Notes under the pieces: model-generated
Databases searched by the model: none
The model's input: only the letters and a program-made list of their open reading frames with translations
What the model was told of the DNA's origin: nothing
From: Chitinophagaceae bacterium
GTDB lineage: Bacteria; Bacteroidota; Bacteroidia; Chitinophagales; Chitinophagaceae
Direction of reading: 5' to 3'
Assembly: GCA_025963615.1 (NCBI GenBank)
Contig: JAOQAL010000148.1
Span: 1 to 8,133, forward strand
Length of the DNA: 8,133 bases
In this document: piece after piece, positions 1 through 6,071 of the stretch
Layout: each line of letters begins with the position of its first letter
Numbering within the stretch: position 1 is the first letter of the stretch
Program-made: the position numbers and the translations under genes

Positions 1-7
1 AACAGGT

Positions 8-400
8 ATGAAAATTATGAGAACCCGCTGCCATCTGCTTATTGCGATGCTGTTCTTCACTAGTTATGCCACCATGGGTCAAAAGGCAGGTGTAAATGAC
101 AATTCAAAAACTACCCATGCAACTGAAATGAAAACCTACCTGATTGAAAGGGAAATACCGGGGGCCGGTAAATTTACTCCTGGAGAATTAAAGGGCATCT
201 CTCAAACCTCATGTACCGTACTCAAAGAAATGGGACCCGGGATTCAATGGGTACAGAGTTATGTAACGGGAAATAAAATATATTGTATTTACAAGGCCGA
301 AAGCATTGAATTGATTAAAGAACATGCAAAAAAAGGTGGCTTCCCTGCTGATACCATTGTTGAAATTTCTTCCGTAATTAGTCCGGCTACTGCTAATTAA
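8..400 (+). CDS. secreted DUF4242 (SCO4226-like, possible nickel-binding) protein
   Basis: Protein of 130 residues. Residues 1-25 look like a Sec signal peptide: basic start (MKIMRTR), hydrophobic stretch (LLIAMLFFTSYA), likely cleavage near the ATMG-Q junction. A short polar linker follows, then the DUF4242 domain at about residues 41-128, beginning MKTYLIEREIPGAG. It carries the family's VQSYVT..KIYCIYKAES core, the REHA-like KEHAKKGGFPAD stretch and the closing ISSVISP. The characterised relative, Streptomyces SCO4226, is a small ferredoxin-like nickel-binding protein; whether this copy binds metal cannot be told here. The usual family member lacks a signal peptide, so an exported, probably periplasmic, form is notable. 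M4 (position 17) is an alternative start that would still leave a signal peptide. Only seven bases precede the gene, so its promoter lies outside the window. The domain call is fairly sure, the function is not. Confidence 0.8.
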   Translation: MKIMRTRCHLLIAMLFFTSYATMGQKAGVNDNSKTTHATEMKTYLIEREIPGAGKFTPGELKGISQTSCTVLKEMGPGIQWVQSYVTGNKIYCIYKAESIELIKEHAKKGGFPADTIVEISSVISPATAN

Positions 401-457
401 CGGTCAAAAGCCTTTACGGCATCTGCAGCTAAAATTTTATTCATACCCATTCTGTTC

Positions 458-475
458 ATTCCTGACAACAGGAAT
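458..475. other. perfect 7-bp hairpin downstream of the DUF4242 gene
   Basis: ATTCCTG, a four-base ACAA loop, then CAGGAAT: a perfect inverted repeat 58 bases after the stop codon of the first gene. No run of T follows on either strand, so it is not a classic intrinsic terminator. It may be an mRNA 3' end stabiliser or chance. The rest of the 401-567 gap shows no exact TAnnTTTG promoter for the next gene. Confidence 0.3.
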
Positions 476-567
476 AGGTGTCTCATGCTATGTGATTTAC
501 TAAAAATTCAATTGCAATAATGCCTGATTGATAATACTGATTTTTTTACTTAAAAAACGAAACCAAA

Positions 568-1236
568 ATGAAAAATTTACTTAACGCTGCTGTATGCAGT
601 ATCGAAAAATGTTTTACTGTACGCCCGCTCCTGTATGGCGTCGCCCGTTCTGCCACATTATTTTTTTGTTCCATGATTTGGGTTGGTTTTTTACTTACGG
701 GCTGTAGTAAAGATATCAAGGCGCCTGCGAACAATGCGCAACGCATGAGCGATGGCGATGCACTCGTGAGCAATAACCTATTGAACACGGAGGAGCAATT
801 TAGCACCAACTATGAAGGGCTCGATGGACTTACCGGGCAAACTTTGTGGGAGTTGCAGCAAGCCAGGGCAGCGACAGCAAGATACCGCCAGCTTAAAAAT
901 GCCATCGCCGATGGTTACGCGGATATCAGTGTAGTAGTGCCCAATATGGGGTATCATTACATGCAATCGTTAATAGTTGATGCGACATTTGATGCCAGGA
1001 AACCAGAGATCCTTGTTTATAACCGGCATGATGATGGAAGCTTTGAACTGGTGGCTGTAGAATATGCAGTGCCCATTGATCTAACACCGAATGTAGCGCC
1101 GGAAGGCTTTACCGGTTCGGGTGATGTGTGGGATCGCAACACGGGTTTTGGTTTGTGGCTTCTGCATGCCTGGGTATGGCATAACAATCCTGATGGAGTT
1201 TTTAATCCAACTAACCCGGAGGTACATGTGCATTAG
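568..1236 (+). CDS. lipoprotein of unknown function with His-rich C-terminal tail
   Basis: Protein of 222 residues. A hydrophobic segment at about residues 29-44 ends in the lipobox L43-T44-G45-C46, so it should be lipidated on C46 and held in an envelope membrane. The signal region before the lipobox is long (45 residues), but no ATG lies between 568 and M36, and M36 would leave only a 10-residue leader, so ATG 568 is kept. Residues 94-120 look like an amphipathic helix (LWELQQARAATARYRQL). MGYHYM at 127-132 follows, then strand-like segments (KPEILVY, ELVAVEYAVP), a probable loop at 170-195 and a closing block LLHAWVWHNNPDGVFNPTNP at 198-217. H130, H200, H205, H220 and H222 could form a metal or active site, which is inference. 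I have seen this MGYHY plus LHxWxWxxNPxGxFxxxNP pattern in uncharacterised secreted proteins, but cannot give a function. Upstream is A-rich with no Shine-Dalgarno site, as is common in Bacteroidota. Confidence 0.8.
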   Translation: MKNLLNAAVCSIEKCFTVRPLLYGVARSATLFFCSMIWVGFLLTGCSKDIKAPANNAQRMSDGDALVSNNLLNTEEQFSTNYEGLDGLTGQTLWELQQARAATARYRQLKNAIADGYADISVVVPNMGYHYMQSLIVDATFDARKPEILVYNRHDDGSFELVAVEYAVPIDLTPNVAPEGFTGSGDVWDRNTGFGLWLLHAWVWHNNPDGVFNPTNPEVHVH

Positions 1237-1334
1237 TCGTGAAGTCCCCTATGCCTCGGGGTGTTGAGTGTTTTGCGTTGGTATGATTTCTGGATTAAGG
1301 AGTTGGATTCGTTTTCTTCCAAGGGGAATTACAA

Positions 1335-1376
1335 AACCTGGACTTTTGAAATGATTTTCAAAAGCCCGGGTTTTTT
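1335..1376. terminator. hairpin terminator between convergent genes
   Basis: AACCTGGACTTTTGAAA (1335-1351), a TGAT loop, and the complementary arm 1356-1372. There are 17 paired positions, one A-C mismatch and one T-G pair. Six T follow the GC-rich base of the stem on the plus strand (1371-1376), giving a Rho-independent terminator for the lipoprotein gene that ends about 100 bases upstream. On the minus strand four T occur at the equivalent place, so it may also stop weaker readthrough from the tag side. Confidence 0.75.
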
Positions 1377-1382
1377 GTTGCT

Positions 1383-1538
1383 TTATTGTTGAATGAGCAA
1401 AGAGTTATTGTAGAAGAATTGCAAGAGGATGTCATTGAAATCGGCGGCGTGCTTCTTTACTGAAACACCAACAAAGAGGTAATCTCTTTGCTGTTCTTCG
1501 ATGCGCTGCGGATTAAAGATCACGGAATAAATTCTTTC
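1383..1538 (-). other. short open frame following the tag stop codon, possible small gene or gene remnant
   Basis: Immediately after the TGA stop of tag and in the same frame, 51 codons stay open to a TAA at 1383. A GTG at 1521-1523 could start a 46-residue peptide (VIFNPQRIEEQQRDYLFVGV at its N-terminus, ending in FNDILLQFFYNNSLLIQQ). The composition looks protein-like (amphipathic, mixed charged and aromatic residues), unlike random AT-rich spacer. No Shine-Dalgarno site is visible in front of the GTG. It could be a real small gene, the 3' end of a decayed gene, or an old C-terminal extension of tag cut off by a stop. The rest of the gap between the lipoprotein gene and tag (1237-1334) shows nothing I can assign. 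Confidence 0.25.
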
Positions 1539-2105
1539 TCAACCGATCGTTTTCGGATTTGCCCTTAACCACATCGGCTTTGTCTTCAATACTTCCTTGT
1601 ATATTTTACAATCGGGTGAATGAGCTCCCTGCAGGTATCCGATGCTCATTAAAAATTCATTTACGATCTCTCCACCGGTGAATTTAAAAGTCTTTTTAAA
1701 TAATTTCTCCCATTCTTCTTTTGATTTTGGATGATGATGATTCAACCATTTTTCAAACGAACCGTATTCTTTTTGAAGTTGAAGAATATTTTTGGCATTT
1801 TCTATTGCTGCATTAATTTTTAACCGGTTGCGTATAATGCCGGCGTCTGCCAACAGCCTTTCTCTATCGGCTGCTGTGTAGGCGGCTACTTTTTTGATAT
1901 TGAAATTATCGTAAGCTTTCCTGAAAGTGGTTTCTTTTTTCAGGATGGTTTCCCAACTCAATCCGGCCTGATTAATTTCGAGGACCAGGCGGCAAAACAA
2001 TTCGTTCTCATCGTATATAGGGAAGCCATACGATTTGTCGTGATACGCTTTATGCAACGTCTTTTTATCTTCCGGCATATATTCTATCGCGCTGCAGTAT
2101 GACAT
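1539..2105 (-). CDS. tag: DNA-3-methyladenine glycosylase I
   Basis: Protein of 188 residues, the normal length for Tag (E. coli 187). The enzyme removes 3-methyladenine from alkylated DNA in the cytoplasm, starting base excision repair. The structural zinc site is complete: C4, H22 in KAYHDKSYG, and the C-terminal HxxxC as H162-SPD-C166. The acidic residue equivalent to E. coli E38 is E43 in VLEINQAGLSWETILKK, with the base-stacking W51. DAGIIRNRLKINAAIENA (87-104) is the conserved helix-hairpin-helix region, and KFTGGEIVNEFLMSIGYLQGAH (141-162) matches the usual FxFxGxxxxxSFxQAxG segment. The N-terminal MSYCSAIEYMPEDKKTLHKAYHD is slightly longer than in E. coli. The start lies 5 bases after the stop of the AraC-type gene, so the two are almost certainly cotranscribed. 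The gene converges on the plus-strand lipoprotein gene and may share its terminator at 1335-1376. Confidence 0.93.
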   Translation of the reverse strand: MSYCSAIEYMPEDKKTLHKAYHDKSYGFPIYDENELFCRLVLEINQAGLSWETILKKETTFRKAYDNFNIKKVAAYTAADRERLLADAGIIRNRLKINAAIENAKNILQLQKEYGSFEKWLNHHHPKSKEEWEKLFKKTFKFTGGEIVNEFLMSIGYLQGAHSPDCKIYKEVLKTKPMWLRANPKTIG

Positions 2106-2110
2106 CGTTT

Positions 2111-3031
2111 TTAATTAAAGGATTGTTTGAACTCAACGGGGGTAAGGTTCGTTTTTTGTTTAAATATTTTATTAAATGATTGCGGATGCTCAAAACCTAA
2201 TTGATAAGCCACTTGAGCAACGGATAAATTGCTGGAAGATAATATTTCCTTCGCTTTTTCAATCAGTTTATTGTGTATGTGCTGTTGTGTATTTTGTCCC
2301 GTTAACGTACGGAGCATATCACTCAAATATCTTGGCGAAACAAGAAGTTGTTCTGAAAGATATTGAACCGTGGGTATGCCTTTCATCAAGGCCGTTTCGG
2401 TGTTAAAATAATTATTCAACAGACTTTCCATTTGTTCTAATAAATCGCTACTGACAGCTTTCCTTGTTATAAACTGTCTTTTATAAAAACGGTTGCTGTA
2501 GTTCAGCAATACTTCGATATGAGCGATCATTAGATCCTGACTGAAATCGTCTATCGTTGAGGTTAATTCGTATTCGATGTTTTCAAAAATCGAAACAATG
2601 ATTTGGTTTTCCTTTTCGGAAAGATGCAATGCTTCATTAGCTGAATAGGAAAAGAAGCCAAAATTTTTAATAGTCTTTCCTAGCGAATGATTTCTGATAA
2701 AATCGGGATGAATGAGCAAGGTATAACCTGCGAAATCCAGTTCCTCGTCGGAACTTGCAAATAGCTGGTTGGGGGAAATAAAGACTAATCCGCCTTCATC
2801 GAAATCGTAATAATTTTGTCCGTACTTAATTTTTCCGTGTAGTGCTTTTTTATAAGAGATTTTATAGAAATTGAGTATAAATGATGTTGATAACAGGGTT
2901 CGGTCAATTTTTATGTTGCCATAATCAACCAGACTTACCAGGGGGTGCAGCGGCTTAGGCAAACCTAATGCACGGTGCAATTCTGAAATGGAATTGAATG
3001 CAAATGGCGAATTTTCTAACTCACGTTTCAT
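2111..3031 (-). CDS. AraC-family transcriptional regulator
   Basis: Protein of 306 residues with the standard two-part layout. The N-terminal part (about 1-190) is a divergent ligand- or effector-sensing domain, probably cupin-like (GGLVFISPNQL at 80-90 fits the cupin strand pattern). The C-terminal part (about 195-306) is the DNA-binding domain with two helix-turn-helix units: first at about 221-243 (TVQYLSEQLLVSPRYLSDML), second at about 269-291 (LSVAQVAYQLGFEHPQSFNK), followed by the family signature FKQKTNLTPVEFK. This regulator type often sits beside an SDR oxidoreductase in Bacteroidota and is probably the regulator of the SDR/ABM pair upstream. It lacks the N-terminal Ada cysteine domain, so the tight coupling to tag does not make it an Ada protein. 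Its start is preceded by AAAGAAGAT, a modest ribosome-binding site. A hairpin lies just upstream at 3053-3077. Confidence 0.92.
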   Translation of the reverse strand: MKRELENSPFAFNSISELHRALGLPKPLHPLVSLVDYGNIKIDRTLLSTSFILNFYKISYKKALHGKIKYGQNYYDFDEGGLVFISPNQLFASSDEELDFAGYTLLIHPDFIRNHSLGKTIKNFGFFSYSANEALHLSEKENQIIVSIFENIEYELTSTIDDFSQDLMIAHIEVLLNYSNRFYKRQFITRKAVSSDLLEQMESLLNNYFNTETALMKGIPTVQYLSEQLLVSPRYLSDMLRTLTGQNTQQHIHNKLIEKAKEILSSSNLSVAQVAYQLGFEHPQSFNKIFKQKTNLTPVEFKQSFN

Positions 3032-3052
3032 ATCTTCTTTAAGATGATAGCC

Positions 3053-3077
3053 GGTAAATCTAAAGAATAGATTTGCC
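3053..3077. repeat. inverted repeat upstream of the AraC-type gene
   Basis: GGTAAATCTA, a five-base AAGAA loop, then TAGATTTGCC: nine of ten arm positions pair, with one T-G apposition. It occupies most of the 62-base gap between the ABM-like gene and the regulator gene, starting 22 bases before the regulator's start codon. No T-run follows on the minus strand, so it is not a terminator. An operator for the regulator itself, or an mRNA hairpin that sets relative expression across the operon, are both possible. Confidence 0.45.
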
Positions 3078-3093
3078 AGCTAAGTTAATAATT

Positions 3094-3411
3094 TTATGTT
3101 ATGCTATGCCGGACCGGGTAAATGTTCCATGATACAGTTCTCTGGTCAATCATTCCATGCACAGCGGAATCTGCCATTTCATCCATTATCCGATGCATGG
3201 CCCGGGTTCCATCTTCTACAGAATCCCAATGAAGCAGGTCCAGCATAGCGCCTTCTTCCTTCTCTGCTATTTGTCTGGATTGAAAACCTTGTTGGTGTTT
3301 AAGCCATGCGTCAATATCTGCATTGGCTCTAATAAACTCCCCGCAAGTGCATCCGCGAAGTTTAAAGCTGGTTATTTCTATGGCTCCTGTTTTATTTTGT
3401 TTACTATTCAT
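3094..3411 (-). CDS. antibiotic-biosynthesis-monooxygenase-like (dimeric alpha-beta barrel) protein
   Basis: I start this at ATG 3409-3411 for a 105-residue protein. The longer open frame back to 3621 would overlap the SDR gene, and its extra 70 residues are not domain-like. This start lies 16 bases after the SDR stop. The sequence reads as one ABM-type domain: strand EITSFKLRGCT (12-22), helix EFIRANADIDAWLKHQQGF (25-43), strand SRQIAEKEEGAMLDLLHWDS (45-64), helix VEDGTRAMHRIMDEMADSAVHGMI (65-88), and final strand TVSWNIYPVRH. HWDSxEDGxxAMHRIM and MIDQRTVSW are recurring blocks in this uncharacterised subgroup. Such proteins usually act as small cofactor-poor oxygenases or ligand-binding dimers; the substrate is unknown. 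Cotranscription with the SDR suggests a joint oxidoreductase step or detoxification role, which is inference. Confidence 0.8.
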   Translation of the reverse strand: MNSKQNKTGAIEITSFKLRGCTCGEFIRANADIDAWLKHQQGFQSRQIAEKEEGAMLDLLHWDSVEDGTRAMHRIMDEMADSAVHGMIDQRTVSWNIYPVRHSIT

Positions 3412-3427
3412 TTTATAAAAGGTGTTA

Positions 3428-4225
3428 TTAATTGCCAAAAAACAGTTGGTCAAATCCTTTTCTAAATGCTTCGTCGCCCACCTGCAAGCGTTGTGCATAC
3501 GCGGCATGCGCATCAGCACCGGCCAAATATCTGAGTTTATCTTTACCGTCGGTAGCTGCTTCGTAAACCACTTCAGCAATTTGCTCGGCGGGTGTAAAAT
3601 TATCTTCATGGATGCCGGCATATAATTTCTCTACCCATTTATTGTAGGCAGGATGTGAGGAAGTGTCAAGAGAACGGGTTACGAAATCAGTTTTAATTCC
3701 ACCGGGTGAAACTGTTTTAATACCGATTCCAAACTTGGTTAGTTCAAAAGCCATGCTTTCGCTCCAGCCCTCCAGAGCCCATTTAGTAGCATGATAAACC
3801 GAACTAAAGGGAAATGTGATGAGTCCGCCGACGGAAGTGGTTGAAATGAACAGACCATTTTGTTTCTCCCTGAAATAAGGGATAAAGGCCTGCGTAACCC
3901 GGATTACACCCAATACATTGGTGTCGAGTTGTCTTACAAGCTGTTCGTCAGTGACTGTTTCCAGGGGTCCGATTAACCCGTAACCGGCATTGTTGAACAC
4001 CACATCAATGTTACCGGAAGCAATTGCTTTTTTTGTCGTGTCTTTTATCTGGACGGGATTGGTAACATCTAATGGTAATAAGGTAATGTTGTGTATCCGG
4101 TTTAGTTCTGTTTCGTTTTCCGGCTTACGCATGGTAGCGATAACGTTCCAACCATTTCCTGCAAATAATTTTGCTGTTGCTTTTCCTAAGCCTGTTGAGG
4201 CGCCGGTGATGAAAATCGTCTTCAT
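3428..4225 (-). CDS. short-chain dehydrogenase/reductase (SDR family oxidoreductase)
   Basis: I start this at ATG 4223-4225, giving 265 residues. The open frame runs further to 4348, but the extra 41 residues do not look like protein, and MKTIFITGASTGLG is the normal SDR beginning. The Rossmann nucleotide-binding motif TGASTGLG is at 7-14, the LDVT acidic turn at 52-55, NNAG at 78-81 and the catalytic-tetrad Asn in DTNVLG (N103). Catalytic Ser is S131 in ISTTSVGG, and YxxxK is Y144-HAT-K148, with SPGGIKT at 173-179 for cofactor closure. R33 after the second strand (IATMRK) favours NADPH. This is a classical SDR of the kind paired with AraC regulators; the substrate cannot be read from sequence. 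It is the first gene of the minus-strand cluster SDR, ABM-like, AraC, tag. Upstream, GACTTTTG on the minus strand is one base off the TAnnTTTG promoter box, but no correctly spaced upstream TTTG is present. Confidence 0.93.
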   Translation of the reverse strand: MKTIFITGASTGLGKATAKLFAGNGWNVIATMRKPENETELNRIHNITLLPLDVTNPVQIKDTTKKAIASGNIDVVFNNAGYGLIGPLETVTDEQLVRQLDTNVLGVIRVTQAFIPYFREKQNGLFISTTSVGGLITFPFSSVYHATKWALEGWSESMAFELTKFGIGIKTVSPGGIKTDFVTRSLDTSSHPAYNKWVEKLYAGIHEDNFTPAEQIAEVVYEAATDGKDKLRYLAGADAHAAYAQRLQVGDEAFRKGFDQLFFGN

Positions 4226-4538
4226 TGTTTTGTGTTTAAGTGAAATACAAAAGTCATCTGTTATGATTGGCTGGATGTAGTCAAAATGGAGAATTTTGTA
4301 GCCAAAATACGGAATGACTGAATTATCCTCGTCATCATCACCTAACAATTGGCCATAAACAAGAAGCCTCTCTAAGGCTAACAGCGATCATCATCATATT
4401 TTTTTCGTTCAGTTTACCGGGCCAAAGAACAGGAAGATTTTTCTTTAACCTATGAAGATTGGTCTTTGCGACAAATGTGGGTACACGGTAGGATAGCGTA
4501 CGGGATCAGAGACTTCAGTTTAAAAAGTTTTTTCAGCT
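4226..4538. other. intergenic region with an unassigned open stretch
   Basis: This is the first part of a 700-base gene-free region. It contains the presumed SDR promoter (minus strand). On the plus strand, 56 codons are open from 4382 to a TGA at 4550-4552, running into the first repeat unit. The middle reads EDFSLTYEDWSLRQMWVHG, rich in W, Y and acidic residues, so it could be a decayed gene fragment. The only ATG is halfway along (codon 32) and no ribosome-binding site precedes it. I do not recognise the peptide and regard it as more likely a relic or chance than a gene. Confidence 0.3.
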
Positions 4539-4861
4539 GGGGCCTGCCCTGAAGAAGCTGCGAGCGGCTAGCTATGAGCTGCGAGACTGAAGTAAGTTAC
4601 AGAGCTAATGATAAAGCTGCAAGCTGAAAATAATTGACTTCTTCTTCCTAAATCCCGGGGTCTGCCCCGAAGAAACTGCGAGCGGCCAGCTATGAGCTGC
4701 GAGACTGAAGTAAGTTACAGAGCTAATGATAAAGCTGCAAGCTCAAAATAATTGACTTCTTCTTCCTAAATCCCGGGGTCTGCCCTGAAGATGCTGCGAG
4801 CGGCCGGCTATGAGCTGCGAGACTGAAGTAAGTTACAGAGCTAACGAGGAAGCTGCAAGCT
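4539..4861. repeat. 118-bp tandem repeat, about 2.7 copies, plus a truncated fourth
   Basis: Units begin at 4539, 4657 and 4775, exactly 118 bases apart. Units one and two are nearly identical. The third follows them to about 4861, then diverges. A shortened fourth copy of the core (GAGCTGCGAGAC, GAAG, AAGTTAC) begins about 52 bases after the same core in unit three. Each unit opens with GGGG(T/C)CTGCCC(C/T)GAAG, which in unit two can fold as CGGGG-TCTG-CCCCG, and contains runs of the palindromic tetramer AGCT spaced 7 bases apart (AGCTATG AGCTGCG). No frame through the units looks coding. The near-identity implies recent duplication or ongoing homogenisation. Confidence 0.9.
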
Positions 4862-4930
4862 ACGAGCTGCGAGACCGAAGAAAGTTACTGAACTATAGGT
4901 CTTGAAGCTCGCAGCTCATAGCTGGAAGCT
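4851..4930. repeat. 23-bp inverted repeat with 34-base loop at the end of the VOC operon
   Basis: Arm 4851-4873 pairs with 4908-4930 at 20 of 23 positions; the innermost 16 bases (4858-4873 with 4908-4923) have one mismatch. The right arm is an inverted copy of the AGCTATGAGCTGCGAG core of the 118-bp repeat, again with AGCT every 7 bases. It ends one base before the stop codon of the VOC gene, so transcripts of that operon would form a long 3' hairpin. There is no T-tract on the minus strand, so it may protect the mRNA end more than terminate transcription. Confidence 0.75.
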
Positions 4931-4931
4931 T

Positions 4932-5366
4932 TTATTGTTGGTTTGATAAATTGAACATCCAGCGAATGCCAAACCTGTCTAAACAACAACCCCAATATCC
5001 CCAAAACTCGTCACGCATGGCAGCGATGTTGCTGCCACCTGCTGATAGCGCATTGAATAATCTGTCGGTCTCTTCCCTTGTATCCGGTTCCAGGTTAATA
5101 GTCGTGTTATTGCCAATGACTAATTTGTGTCCCATTGATTCAAGCATGTCTGTTCCCATGATAACGGTACCGCCTAATATGGGCAGGGATACATGCATTA
5201 CACTATTGGCATCTTTTTCGGATAATGACGGCGCACCCGGTTGCGGGGGCACATCTTTCATAAACATCATGGGTGTTGCAAATTCCGTTTTAAAAACAGA
5301 TTTGTAAAAATGGAAGGCTTCGGCTGTGTTGCCCTGGAAATTAAGGTAGATAGATACTTTTGCCAT
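4932..5366 (-). CDS. VOC-family (PhnB-like glyoxalase fold) protein
   Basis: Protein of 144 residues, usual for PhnB-like vicinal-oxygen-chelate proteins. It opens with the subgroup signature YLNFQGNTAEAFHFYKSVF (7-25), continues with GAPSLSEKDANSVMHVSLPI (44-63) and VIMGTDM, and has the INLEPDTREETDRLFNALSAGG block (90-111). It closes with FWGYWGCCLDRFGIRWMFN (121-139), the end motif of the family. Compared with the FWGxxxGxxxDxFGxxWMxN I remember, the copy here is about one residue shorter between FWG and D. H58 and E93 sit where VOC folds often place metal ligands, which is tentative. Many such proteins have no known reaction despite old names such as 3-demethylubiquinone methyltransferase. 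It is the last gene of the SRPBCC/DUF998/VOC operon, 32 bases after the DUF998 stop, with an A-rich start region. Confidence 0.9.
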   Translation of the reverse strand: MAKVSIYLNFQGNTAEAFHFYKSVFKTEFATPMMFMKDVPPQPGAPSLSEKDANSVMHVSLPILGGTVIMGTDMLESMGHKLVIGNNTTINLEPDTREETDRLFNALSAGGSNIAAMRDEFWGYWGCCLDRFGIRWMFNLSNQQ

Positions 5367-5398
5367 TTTATTTTTTTTGTTTTGAAAATACAGACTTA

Positions 5399-6067
5399 CT
5401 AGTTTTTGGTTTCAATTTTCAAATAGGTTTTCGCAATAACCACTAGCCAATAAATGTACGAAAAAATTAAAATTCTGTTGGCATAACCATGTAATGCGAT
5501 GACGCCATCCGGAACAGATTTTGGCGGTTCTACACCCTGACCCATAGGAATACCTGCTTTTTGAAACCCAGAAATCATTAGCATCATGAATACGGCCATT
5601 AACACGAGACTTATCCAGGTAAAATGGGCTGAAAATAGCATTGGGGATTTATATTTTTTCCAATTTTCCTTTTTAACCAGATGATAGCTGATGAGTAAAG
5701 CTCCCAGGGGTAACGAAGGAATACCTAATAAAAATGCTAATCCATGGAGTTTGTGTTTTAAATCAAATAGTCCACCCATCTCCTGCCCGACGAATGAAAC
5801 AAAAATCAACAAAACTCCAAGTTTCGCCCATGTTGTAGTGACCGTACTCCAAAGTAAAAATGTAAGAAAGAGTGAACTGCAACCCCAGAAAACAAAAAAC
5901 AAGGTTAATAGCCACTTATAGTCTCCAAGGGCATATTCGCTCACCATATGCCAGGCTGGTGCAAATTCATGACTTACAAAATGTAAGGTCAATAAACACA
6001 ATAACGAAATAACAGCACTTGCTATGACAAGTTTTGCATAAATGGTTTTATTGGTCAGATTGTCCAT
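5399..6067 (-). CDS. DUF998 integral membrane protein
   Basis: Protein of 222 residues with six predicted membrane helices at about 12-31, 51-73, 81-101, 107-129, 142-167 and 194-215. The pattern of DUF998 is present: HMVSEYALGDYKW in the first outside loop (40-52), GQEMGGLFDLKHKLHGLAFL (94-113) with its conserved D and HxxG, and a final HGYANRILIFSYIYWL helix. The loop at 168-192 is Gly/Pro-rich. The family is of unknown function and is often placed next to SRPBCC or TetR/ArsR-type regulator genes. The start lies four bases after the SRPBCC stop, with GAAG directly before the ATG, so translation is probably coupled. Its role is likely at the cytoplasmic membrane, in the same response as its soluble neighbours. 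Confidence 0.85.
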   Translation of the reverse strand: MDNLTNKTIYAKLVIASAVISLLCLLTLHFVSHEFAPAWHMVSEYALGDYKWLLTLFFVFWGCSSLFLTFLLWSTVTTTWAKLGVLLIFVSFVGQEMGGLFDLKHKLHGLAFLLGIPSLPLGALLISYHLVKKENWKKYKSPMLFSAHFTWISLVLMAVFMMLMISGFQKAGIPMGQGVEPPKSVPDGVIALHGYANRILIFSYIYWLVVIAKTYLKIETKN

Positions 6068-6071
6068 CTTC

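Noticed and set aside
546..809. 87-codon minus-strand frame over the lipoprotein gene
   Set aside because: It is antisense to the signal-peptide region of a convincing lipoprotein; hydrophobic antisense shadows are common there.
2111..3031. AraC-type regulator as an Ada homologue
   Set aside because: It has no N-terminal zinc-cysteine methyl-acceptor domain and no methyltransferase PCHRV motif; only the DNA-binding half is shared.
3412..3621. 70-codon N-terminal extension of the ABM-like protein
   Set aside because: It overlaps the 3' part of the SDR gene in another frame and adds no recognisable domain; the ATG at 3409-3411 fits the family length and operon spacing.
4226..4348. 41-codon N-terminal extension of the SDR protein
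   Set aside because: MKTIFITGASTGLG is the canonical SDR start. The extension has no conserved character and covers the likely promoter region.
4539..4861. CRISPR-like array
   Set aside because: The 118-base units are repeated almost whole. There are no short conserved repeats separated by unique spacers of constant length, and no cas genes are nearby.
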